Assembly (NCBI GenBank): GCA_031254445.1
Contig: JAIRUL010000243.1
Coordinates: forward strand, 1 to 12,220
Reading direction: 5' to 3'
Source: Chitinispirillales bacterium
GTDB taxonomy: Bacteria > Fibrobacterota > Chitinivibrionia > Chitinivibrionales > Chitinispirillaceae
Length of the DNA: 12,220 nucleotides
Positions 6,268 through 12,220 of the stretch are shown here, one piece after another; within the stretch, counting starts at the first letter, position 1, and the number at the start of each line of letters is the position of its first letter. Under the pieces are notes generated by a model. The model did not search any database and had not been told where the DNA came from. It was given only the letters and a program-made list of their open reading frames with translations. Both the position numbers and the translations under genes were made by a program.

Positions 6268-8304
6268 TCACCTCACCGCAACCCGCACGACCCTCTTCAC
6301 GCCGTCTACATTAGCCCTCACTAAATACATCCCCGTAGGCAGATCCCCAAGCCTCACCATATGGCTTCCGCCGGGGAACGCCTGCTTGCGGACTACGCTC
6401 CCGTTTAGCCCGAACACCGTCATGGACGCGCCGCTTGCCGCGTTTATCGCTAAGCCGTTTCTGACGGCGGATAGGCTCTTCCCTGCCGTCAATGTACGCG
6501 CCGATATGACGCCGTCTGTCGGCTCGTCGTCCTCGTCCCATTTGGCGTAGAGGGTCGTGTTGGCGGTAACAACGTTTACGCCGAAATCCCAGAGCATTGC
6601 AAATGTGCCATCATCCGTGTACCAACCGTCAAACGTGTACCCTGCGCTCACCGGGTCGGCAGGTTTGGTTGCCTTTCCGCCTAGAGCCACGGTTTGCGCG
6701 GGCACCTGCGCGGCGCTTGGGCTGTTCATGACGAAAGTAACGGTGAAAGCGCCCGGCGTTACCGGCGGCTCGATGCCTGACGGCCCTGACGGCGATAATG
6801 ATTCTATGTACGCCAGCTTGACGTTGCTGATAGTGACATTCGGCGTCGCGTTCCCGAAATTGAACGCTACGCGCCCGTTTTCATCGCTTGCATTCTTCAT
6901 TTCAAATTCAAACGTAAACGATTGCTTTGCAGCAGTCAAGCTTGCATCCCCGCCAAAATAGCTAGTCCACGGACTTGCGTCCATTTGCGCGACCACGCCG
7001 ATATCCCTCGCGGACGCGGCCAGCGCGTCAAACGTTAGGCGGTACTTCGCGTCCTTGTATAGCGGAATGCCGTTTTGCACCAGCTGTAAGCTAGACACGC
7101 CAGCGTCTGTGCCGCTCGGCATGGTTATATTTGTGATATTTGCGTTTCCGCCGGAGACGGCGAAAGTCCCCGCCGAATTTTGCCACTTGTTGAGCGTCCA
7201 GCTATCGGTGCTTGCGAATGCCCCGTTTTTGATAAGGTTGGTCCCGTCTTCGACCTGCGAGAACACGGCCGTGACCGTCTTGTTTGCGTTCATGTTGACC
7301 GATACGGGGGAGGCCGTCCCCGTGGCGCCGCCCTCCCAGCGCACGAACTTCCAGCCCGGATTGGCGGTCGCGGCCAGCGAGACGTTTGTGTTCGGGGCGT
7401 AGCTTGCGGCATCGGGCGTTTTCGTTATTTTACCGGCTCCTGAGGGGGAGGGGGCGGCGGTTAGCGCAAAGTTGCCGGGGGGGGTGTCCGCGCCGCCGAT
7501 CGTCAAAAGATTCTTCGTCACATTTGCCGAACCTTTACTCGAACCGCTGCCGGTATAAGATTCAACCTTCATCGCCACTTCGTATAACGGGCAATCCATT
7601 ATTTTCATGCCGGCTTTCTCCCATTCCTCAAAATGCTTGGAAACTGTGACTAAACCCTTTGTTCTGTGGCTAGAAGTGTTTGTTGGAACGCTAAAGTATT
7701 GCTTAAAGTTTACATCGCAATTTCCGGTCAATGCGCATTTTCCAATTCTGTCGGCAACATAGAAGTCGTAAGCAATGCCATCAATTGTCGCGCTGCCATA
7801 TTTTTTGGAGTTGGTACCCTGAGCAGCAGCGTTATAGCTGCCACGGTCTTGAATAATATAATATTCTATTTGATTTGAGTAAGTCCTAGCTGTACCGTTT
7901 TCATCTTTTGTCGGTGAACCTCCCGATGGGTAAAACGCCCAGCCATATATGCCAAGCATTTTCACATTGTCTCCGGAAGACCATGTCGCATCAAAATCAA
8001 CAGTTATGTTGCCAACCGACCTAGCAGTTGTAGTGCTTGACGAACCCCATTTTTTGCCGGCACGGAAAAGAATATTAATGGTGTTCTCCCATGCAGCGGT
8101 AAATGTTCCGCCGTTCGTGCTATTTCCTGTAATCTTCATGGTTGTTGTGCCAGCGTTATTTTCGCTCCAAAGCTCATAATCGTAACCATTGCAGTTTCGT
8201 ATTGTACTATTGGTCCAGGTGTCGCACTGGCTCCAAGTTAATGAACTGCCTACTGCAATAAGCAGGCACGCGAACATCATAGCAATACGCTTTTTGATAA
8301 ACAT
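6268..8304 (-). CDS. Secreted endo-1,4-beta-xylanase, GH11, with InlB-like repeats, carbohydrate-binding module and C-terminal sorting domain
   Basis: A 678-residue multidomain enzyme that hydrolyses the beta-1,4 backbone of xylan outside the cell. Residues 1-25 are a signal peptide. The GH11 jelly-roll spans about 27-270: GYDYELW (40-46), YGWAFYP (120-126), QIEYYI (145-150) with nucleophile E147, QYFSV (202-206) and KVESYTGSGSS (246-256) with acid/base E248, so both catalytic residues are present. Then come an InlB-like repeat (279-348), a CBM4_9-like carbohydrate-binding module (355-501), a Listeria-Bacteroides type repeat (520-590, ending TTLYAKWDE), and a C-terminal sorting-type domain (605-678) ending in Arg. 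Start ATG 8304 has GGAGGG 4 nt upstream. It lies 129 nt downstream of the esterase gene on the same strand, with only a weak 5-bp hairpin between, so cotranscription is likely. The catalytic part is less GC-rich than the downstream modules. GH11 assignment is very sure; the type IX-like export route is inferred. Confidence 0.93.
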   Translation of the reverse strand: MFIKKRIAMMFACLLIAVGSSLTWSQCDTWTNSTIRNCNGYDYELWSENNAGTTTMKITGNSTNGGTFTAAWENTINILFRAGKKWGSSSTTTARSVGNITVDFDATWSSGDNVKMLGIYGWAFYPSGGSPTKDENGTARTYSNQIEYYIIQDRGSYNAAAQGTNSKKYGSATIDGIAYDFYVADRIGKCALTGNCDVNFKQYFSVPTNTSSHRTKGLVTVSKHFEEWEKAGMKIMDCPLYEVAMKVESYTGSGSSKGSANVTKNLLTIGGADTPPGNFALTAAPSPSGAGKITKTPDAASYAPNTNVSLAATANPGWKFVRWEGGATGTASPVSVNMNANKTVTAVFSQVEDGTNLIKNGAFASTDSWTLNKWQNSAGTFAVSGGNANITNITMPSGTDAGVSSLQLVQNGIPLYKDAKYRLTFDALAASARDIGVVAQMDASPWTSYFGGDASLTAAKQSFTFEFEMKNASDENGRVAFNFGNATPNVTISNVKLAYIESLSPSGPSGIEPPVTPGAFTVTFVMNSPSAAQVPAQTVALGGKATKPADPVSAGYTFDGWYTDDGTFAMLWDFGVNVVTANTTLYAKWDEDDEPTDGVISARTLTAGKSLSAVRNGLAINAASGASMTVFGLNGSVVRKQAFPGGSHMVRLGDLPTGMYLVRANVDGVKRVVRVAVR
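6802..7242 (-). repeat. Carbohydrate-binding module copy in the xylanase gene
   Basis: This stretch encodes residues 355-501 of the xylanase. It is closely similar in protein and partly in DNA sequence to 8749-9192 in the esterase gene: both carry NLIKNG, FAVSGG, QLVQNGIPL, KYRLTFDA, MDASP and SNVKL in the same order. Aromatic residues and the jelly-roll-like pattern suggest a CBM4_9-type module. Confidence 0.75.
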
Positions 8305-8433
8305 ACAACCCTCCCTTATAATAAATGTGTCGTGGTTTGGCTTTTTCGACCGTTTTTCAGGCGCATTTAAGGCGTCTCCCGCCTATGTATTAAAGATAAC
8401 ACAAACTCCCCCGCCATGCCATAAATATTTTAT

Positions 8434-10695
8434 TTATTTTGGAATGGCGACCCTCGCCTGCTCAAAGCTCCCGCCGCTGCGCACGCCCACGACGTAGAAC
8501 CCGTTGGGCAGCGCGCCTAAGTTAAACGTGTGGGAGTAGCTGCTTCCGGCGGAGGTTTGCAGCTTTGCCGCCGACACCAGCTTGCCTTTAAGGTTGTATA
8601 GGCTGACGGACGCCGCCCCGCTGTTTGCCGCCCTAAACGAGACGTTTACCGCCGACTTTGACAGCGCCGACGCGCGTAGGCCGTATCTTTGCCCGGGCGC
8701 GCTTTGCTTCGCGTTTCTATTGTTGCCGCACACGCTCGACGGCTGCTCCGCGATGTAGACTAATTTTACGTTGCTGACGGCGACGTTCGCCGTTGCCGCC
8801 GCGAAGTTGAATGTTAAGCGGCTATTGCCGTCCGACGGTTCCGTCATCTCAAACTCGTATGCAAACGATTCCTTTGCGGCGGAAAGGTTGACCGTCTTAG
8901 CGCTCATGTACTGGGTGTACGGGCTCGCGTCCATTTCCATGCAGACGCCTATCTCCCGCGCCGAGGCCGCCGAGGCGTCGAAGGTCAGGCGGTATTTCAT
9001 GCCTTTAACGAGGGGTATGCCGTTTTGCACGAGCTGGATGTTGTGGTCGGCCGCGTTCGCGCCGGACGCCGGCGTTATGCCCGTAATGTTGGCGCTGCCG
9101 CCCGATACGGCGAAGCTCGCCGACGTGCCGTTCCACGTGTTGAGCGTCCAGTTTTGCGTGCTAGCAAAATTACCGTTTTTGATTAAATTGTCTGCGCCGT
9201 CGGCCGTCGGCAAGAATTTTGCCGTGACGGATTTATTTTTGTCCATGGCGATTTGCGCCGACGCGGCCGTCCCCGCGGCGTCGCCCTCCCAGCCAACAAA
9301 GGCCCAGCCGTTATTCGGGACGGCGGTGACCGTTACGACAGCGCCTTCGTCATACCGCCCGTTTGCGGGCTCCGCGGAGCGGTTCACCGTGCCGCCCATC
9401 TCTGGGGAGGCCGCCGTGGACAGCGTGAAGCCCGAAACCGTCACGCCGCCGCCGCCGATTGCTAGGCTGCCGGCCAGGTTAGGCGCCGTCCAGTCTACCC
9501 AGTTGGACATATCCTCGGCGCGGTCGCTGCGCGGGTTTATCGACGGCGCGGAGGGCGGGGCCTGCGTACGAAGCAAAAACCTCTTTATATTGTCCTCGAC
9601 GGGCGCCTTCCAATCGGAGATCCAAGCGCAGTGCGAGCCGTTGTTGTTGTTGGAGTGGTATGTGATGTTGCCGCCGAAGCCCAGCGCCTTGTAGACCTCC
9701 GACCCCGCCTCCGCAGAGGCGTACCCCGACCGCGACGCGAGCCAATCCGCGGCGCTCGGCTTGTCGAGGATAAGGAGCCCGCGCGGCGCGATCATCGCCA
9801 CCACCTCGTGCATGTCTATGGGCAGGTTGTTGAGGTTGTTTTGGAAAGCGCTGAAGTCGTCGCCGAGCCACGGCTGCTCGGAGAACGCGGAGCTTGGCGA
9901 CTGAGCCCCGCTCTCCTTGGCCGCGCCGCGCAGTATAGCCGCGCCGCCGGTGCCCCCCTCGACCGGGATGGTCAAGGCCACGCGCTGGTCAAACGCCCCG
10001 GCGGCGAAGGGGCCCTTGCCGTAGCGCGAGCAACCCGTCACGCCGATGGCGTCGGCCCTTAGGATTTTGCCGTCCGACTGCTCTATTACATCAATAATGC
10101 GGCTGACGCCCCACGCCCAAGCTACGAGCGTGCCGGTCTTGCTGCTTGCGCCGTAGATGTCGTAAAACATGCCGGATTTTGAGCGGCTGCCGGTCTCAGC
10201 GCCCACGGCGGTGGGCGTATAGTTGATGACGGCGACGCCCTGCCCCCTTATGGTCGCGGCGTCGGCGCCGGAGTTGCCGTAGCTGATGATGGCGGGGTAA
10301 GGCGCGGTTCCGGCAGCGGGCAGCGACACGCTCACCGAAAACGTGCCGGTCTTGCCGCCGTCGGTTACGCTTATAGAGATGCCCGTGTTGGAAACCGTCC
10401 CCGTAACCGCAGCGGGCTTGGGCGGCTTGGTTCCGTAAATCGCCCTCTCGGCCAATTTCAGAATTTCTTGACGCCTGCACCACCATTCGTCCATGCTCGA
10501 AACGCGCGCCCCGTCTAACTTCTTAAACGGGTCGGGCAGTTTTGCGTTTGCCGCGGTAAAAGAGGCCGGAAGCGTGACCGGGCAATCCGCCCCGACGTTC
10601 TCAACGCCTTCGTTGAACTTTTGCTGCGCGAACAGCGGCAAGGCGAAAGCCGCCGCAAGAACGAGGGTTGGTACCGCGGCCAAGTGGTTTTTCAT
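8434..10695 (-). CDS. Secreted glucuronoyl esterase, CE15, with InlB-like repeat, carbohydrate-binding module and C-terminal sorting domain
   Basis: A 753-residue enzyme. CE15 esterases cleave the ester bond between 4-O-methyl-glucuronic acid side chains of xylan and lignin alcohols, loosening lignin-carbohydrate complexes. Residues 1-24 are a signal peptide (ending LFAQ). The alpha/beta-hydrolase domain spans about 30-378 and carries the family signature GCSRYGKG (221-228, nucleophile S223), acidic residue E246 in PVEGGTGG, and H355 in GSHCAW. The spacings (23 and 132 residues from the serine) agree with the known triad of fungal Cip2 (S278, E301, H411). After a linker come an InlB-like repeat (423-495), a CBM4_9-like module (502-649) nearly copied in the xylanase, and a C-terminal sorting-type domain (672-753) ending in Lys. 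Start ATG 10695 has AGGGCGG upstream. It is first in the two-gene xylan operon, with its own promoter at 10800-10828. Family call is very sure; substrate is from the family. Confidence 0.92.
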   Translation of the reverse strand: MKNHLAAVPTLVLAAAFALPLFAQQKFNEGVENVGADCPVTLPASFTAANAKLPDPFKKLDGARVSSMDEWWCRRQEILKLAERAIYGTKPPKPAAVTGTVSNTGISISVTDGGKTGTFSVSVSLPAAGTAPYPAIISYGNSGADAATIRGQGVAVINYTPTAVGAETGSRSKSGMFYDIYGASSKTGTLVAWAWGVSRIIDVIEQSDGKILRADAIGVTGCSRYGKGPFAAGAFDQRVALTIPVEGGTGGAAILRGAAKESGAQSPSSAFSEQPWLGDDFSAFQNNLNNLPIDMHEVVAMIAPRGLLILDKPSAADWLASRSGYASAEAGSEVYKALGFGGNITYHSNNNNGSHCAWISDWKAPVEDNIKRFLLRTQAPPSAPSINPRSDRAEDMSNWVDWTAPNLAGSLAIGGGGVTVSGFTLSTAASPEMGGTVNRSAEPANGRYDEGAVVTVTAVPNNGWAFVGWEGDAAGTAASAQIAMDKNKSVTAKFLPTADGADNLIKNGNFASTQNWTLNTWNGTSASFAVSGGSANITGITPASGANAADHNIQLVQNGIPLVKGMKYRLTFDASAASAREIGVCMEMDASPYTQYMSAKTVNLSAAKESFAYEFEMTEPSDGNSRLTFNFAAATANVAVSNVKLVYIAEQPSSVCGNNRNAKQSAPGQRYGLRASALSKSAVNVSFRAANSGAASVSLYNLKGKLVSAAKLQTSAGSSYSHTFNLGALPNGFYVVGVRSGGSFEQARVAIPK
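8749..9192 (-). repeat. Carbohydrate-binding module copy in the esterase gene
   Basis: Encodes residues 502-649 of the esterase and is the partner copy of 6802-7242. The two modules align end to end with only small gaps, indicating a relatively recent duplication or module exchange inside this operon. Confidence 0.75.
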
Positions 10696-10797
10696 AATTA
10701 CCGCCCTTTTTGGTTGATGGTGATGATACAGCTTAAAGCGTTAAAACCGGCGAACCGGCCGCAGGAGCGCTACCCGCGTCCGACAGAATACGTATGG

Positions 10798-10809
10798 ATT
10801 CTATAGAAT
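10798..10809. promoter_or_regulatory. Perfect 12-bp palindrome over the esterase -10, candidate operator
   Basis: ATTCTATAGAAT equals its reverse complement and covers the -10 hexamer of the promoter proposed upstream of the esterase gene. It is a different sequence from the palindrome over the -35, so two regulators, or one with relaxed specificity, would be needed. Confidence 0.4.
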
Positions 10810-10828
10810 ATTAATGTCATAATGACAA
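10800..10828 (-). promoter_or_regulatory. Sigma70-like promoter of the xylan operon
   Basis: On the minus strand TTGTCA (10828-10823, 5 of 6 to the -35 consensus) is followed after 17 nt by TATAGA (10805-10800, 4 of 6 to the -10 consensus). Initiation near 10793 would leave a leader of about 98 nt before the esterase ATG. Good spacing and the overlapping palindromes support it. Confidence 0.55.
10815..10827. promoter_or_regulatory. Palindrome TGTCAT-A-ATGACA over the esterase -35, candidate operator
   Basis: Perfect 6-bp arms around a single A overlap the -35 element; with one mismatch the symmetry extends three further bases on each side (TTA/TAA). The size and odd centre are typical of sites for dimeric helix-turn-helix regulators. 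Confidence 0.45.
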
Positions 10829-11061
10829 TAAATCGCGTTAATGCCAATTAGCATTCTAGCGGCGGCAAATCGCCGTAACACCGGAAAATAGCCCAAGATG
10901 CAAACATTGCAGCCCGATTAGGTAGACAGAACACGTATCAATTTGAGAAAACGCCTATGTAGCAATGGCAACTAACCGCTTTAACGGCAACCGGTTACAT
11001 CTTATTAATATAAGCAAAAACCGCAGGCCGCGCATATTTTTTTTTGGATTTTTGGAGCGGT
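10829..11061. other. Non-coding stretch rich in short inverted repeats
   Basis: The 457-bp gap 10696-11152 contains no convincing gene. Besides the promoter and terminator listed separately, this middle part holds several small inverted repeats: AATGC/GCATT near 10839-10854, CGGCG/CGCCG near 10860-10875, TAACCG/CGGTTA at 10973-10978 and 10992-10997, and CTTAT/ATAAG near 11000-11013. A T run follows at about 11037-11045. I see no tRNA fold, no known riboswitch and no ORF with a plausible start. Confidence 0.5.
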
Positions 11062-11107
11062 AAAAAAAACGGCAAGACTCGCATAGGAAGGGGACGCGAG
11101 CCTTGCC
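11062..11107 (-). terminator. Rho-independent terminator of the large repeat protein gene
   Basis: On the minus strand a 12-bp stem (GGCAAGGCTCGC at 11107-11096 with GCGAGTCTTGCC at 11082-11071, one G-U pair) is followed by eight T (11069-11062). It lies about 45 nt after the stop codon and is the strongest terminator in the window. Confidence 0.9.
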
Positions 11108-11116
11108 TTGAGCGGA

Positions 11117-11132
11117 GCGGGCTTACGCCCGC
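11117..11132. other. Small GC hairpin ahead of the terminator
   Basis: GCGGGC and GCCCGC form a perfect 6-bp stem around TTAC, between the stop codon of the repeat protein gene and its terminator. It has no T run of its own and may protect the transcript's 3' end or assist termination. Confidence 0.4.
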
Positions 11133-11152
11133 ATCTGCCCAATTCTTGCGCA

Positions 11153-12220
11153 TTACCTCACAGAAATAACGGACGACACTTTCTGTGCCTTCCCGTCTTT
11201 TCCTACTAAAGTACCCTTAACAATGTACGTGCCCTCGGCTGCGGCCGCGCCCTTTAAGCCGCGCAGATCCCACGCGCCAACCTCGCGGCGGGCGTTTGCG
11301 GACGACTTGTCGGAGACGCTAACTTTCTTAACAAGGTTGCCGGAAGCGTCAAACACAAATAGCTTGCCGCCTTTGAGCGCCTTGCCCTGCCAGAAGAACG
11401 ATACCTTGCCAGCAGCCTTGGCGACCGGATTCGGACCGGCCACGAACTCAGCTGCAATCGCCTTGACAGGCGCGACTACTGCGGCCTCGGCAATGTTGCC
11501 TGCGGGAACTTCGCGATTGCTCGCGGCAACGGAGACCTCGGAGGGGTCCCTTATCATGTACGTGCCAAGCGTCACAACGGCGTCCTCAAAGTTGGAGCCG
11601 CCCGATACGGTTACCTTAACGGTGTAGGCGCCAATCTCTATGGGAGCGACCGCTTCAACATCTTCGCCATTCTCACCGTCCTCGCCGTCCTCGCCGTCTT
11701 CGCCGTCTTCGCCTTCCGCGTTGCCCGCAACATCCACGCCTTCCTCATCGCCCTCGCCGCCGGTGACGTCTTCGCCATCTTCACCGCCCTCGCCATCCTC
11801 GCCGCCTTCGCCGTCTTCGCCTTGAACCGCGTAATAGCTAACCGTGATAACAGCCGTAGAATCCTCGATGGGCGACATGAACGTGACCTCGCCTATGCCG
11901 AGCTCCTCGCCCGTGTAGGCGTGATTTTGTGGAATAGCGAAGTCGAAGTCGGAAATCTCCGGCATCTTCTTGGCGATTTCAAACGTAGCCGTAGCCGTGC
12001 CGCTGTAACCGCCCTTGCCAACCACCCTAACGGTAGCTGCGGGGCCGGCGTTCACGTTGTCGGCGCCGCCTACTGTGTAGTCAACGCCAAGCGCAAGCTC
12101 CTCGCCATCGAGGGTAACCGTTACTTCAGGCACAACCGCAACGCCTGTGTAGGCGTACGACCCGATAACCTCTACCTCCGCCATGGAAATGTCGATGCGC
12201 TCGCCGTCATCCTCAGCTTC
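11153..12220 (-). CDS. Large secreted repeat protein (C-terminal part) with MBG/Ig-like repeats, acidic insert and C-terminal sorting domain
   Basis: The reading frame is open to the right edge, so only the last 355 residues are seen; an internal ATG at 12184 is not a likely start because coding sequence continues before it. Counting from the edge: residues 15-82 form a complete MBG/Ig-like repeat of cell-surface proteins (YAYTG, then LDGEELALGVDYTV, VNAGPAATVRVVGKG, SGTATATFEI). A second repeat starts at 91 (AYTGEELGIGE) and is interrupted at 134-189 by a Gly-Glu-Asp low-complexity insert before it closes with GAYTVKVTVSGGSNF. The C-terminal domain (about 258-355) starts FVAGPNPV, contains GGKLFVFDASGNLVKKVSV and GTYIVKG, and ends VSSVISVR. 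This resembles FlgD-Ig or type IX (Por) sorting domains. The protein is probably exported and held at the cell surface or released; its substrate or partner is unknown because the N-terminal part is missing. Confidence 0.8.
   Translation of the reverse strand, partial: EAEDDGERIDISMAEVEVIGSYAYTGVAVVPEVTVTLDGEELALGVDYTVGGADNVNAGPAATVRVVGKGGYSGTATATFEIAKKMPEISDFDFAIPQNHAYTGEELGIGEVTFMSPIEDSTAVITVSYYAVQGEDGEGGEDGEGGEDGEDVTGGEGDEEGVDVAGNAEGEDGEDGEDGEDGENGEDVEAVAPIEIGAYTVKVTVSGGSNFEDAVVTLGTYMIRDPSEVSVAASNREVPAGNIAEAAVVAPVKAIAAEFVAGPNPVAKAAGKVSFFWQGKALKGGKLFVFDASGNLVKKVSVSDKSSANARREVGAWDLRGLKGAAAAEGTYIVKGTLVGKDGKAQKVSSVISVR
11654..11821 (-). repeat. Codon-level tandem repeat encoding an acidic Gly-Glu-Asp tract
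   Basis: Nine-base units of the type encoding Gly-Glu-Asp repeat in two clusters (about 11665-11710 and 11770-11821), separated by a diverged stretch encoding VTGGEGDEEGVDVAGNAE. All units keep frame, so gain or loss of units would alter length without breaking the gene. Many Asp/Glu residues suggest divalent-cation binding or a solvated spacer. Confidence 0.75.

Noticed and set aside
8771..9694. Plus-strand frame of 307 codons opposite the esterase
   Set aside because: Antisense shadow of a gene whose domains and catalytic triad are intact.
11654..11821. CRISPR array
   Set aside because: The regular units are 9-bp codon repeats within an open reading frame, without spacers of even length and without cas genes nearby.
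11640..11825. Plus-strand Ser/Pro repeat frame
   Set aside because: Antisense of the acidic Gly-Glu-Asp repeat; a simple product of the 9-bp tandem repeat.

Overview
The window reads like a chromosome segment of a plant-fibre-degrading bacterium, most probably of the phylum Fibrobacterota (rumen or termite-gut type). This rests on large secreted xylan-active enzymes built from a catalytic domain, an InlB-like repeat, a carbohydrate-binding module and a C-terminal sorting domain ending in a basic residue, together with an Rpn-type nuclease and a GC-rich backbone. The assignment is inference from protein architecture; there is no rRNA or other phylogenetic marker here. Layout, left to right: (1) 1-248, minus strand, the first 82 codons of an Rpn/PDDEXK_2 family nuclease that runs off the left edge. 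(2) 249-491, leader region with a perfect hairpin and a short direct repeat. (3) 492-2318, plus strand, dacB, a PBP4-type D-Ala-D-Ala carboxypeptidase/endopeptidase (peptidase family S13) with an unusually long Pro/Ala/Thr-rich N-terminal linker. (4) 2329-2398, repeat-rich hairpin region forming a bidirectional terminator between convergent genes. (5) 2395-4179, minus strand, a 594-residue cytoplasmic protein of unknown function with a transglutaminase-like Cys/His pattern. (6) about 4195-6150, a sharply AT-rich segment holding a two-gene unit on the minus strand: an ABC/OLD-like AAA ATPase followed, with an ATGA stop/start overlap, by a PIN-domain nuclease. A good sigma70-like promoter with a perfect 12-bp palindrome in its spacer lies directly upstream. 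(7) 6191-10828, minus strand, a xylan-degradation pair: a CE15 glucuronoyl esterase (upstream) and a GH11 endo-xylanase (downstream), sharing a closely similar carbohydrate-binding module, with a promoter overlapped by two palindromes upstream and a strong terminator downstream. (8) 10829-11152, non-coding, with the terminator of the next gene. (9) 11153-12220, minus strand, the C-terminal part of a large secreted repeat protein with an acidic Gly-Glu-Asp repeat inserted in an Ig-like/MBG-type repeat. How the genes work together: CE15 would cut ester links between lignin and the glucuronic acid side chains of xylan, and GH11 would cut the xylan backbone; their shared modules suggest the same substrate and the same export and anchoring route (probably type IX-like secretion, which Fibrobacterota have). 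The ATPase-PIN pair is unrelated to that metabolism. Its composition, tight coupling, own promoter and domain pairing fit a horizontally acquired phage-defence or toxin-like ATPase-nuclease module, and it is the best candidate in the window for an undescribed system.
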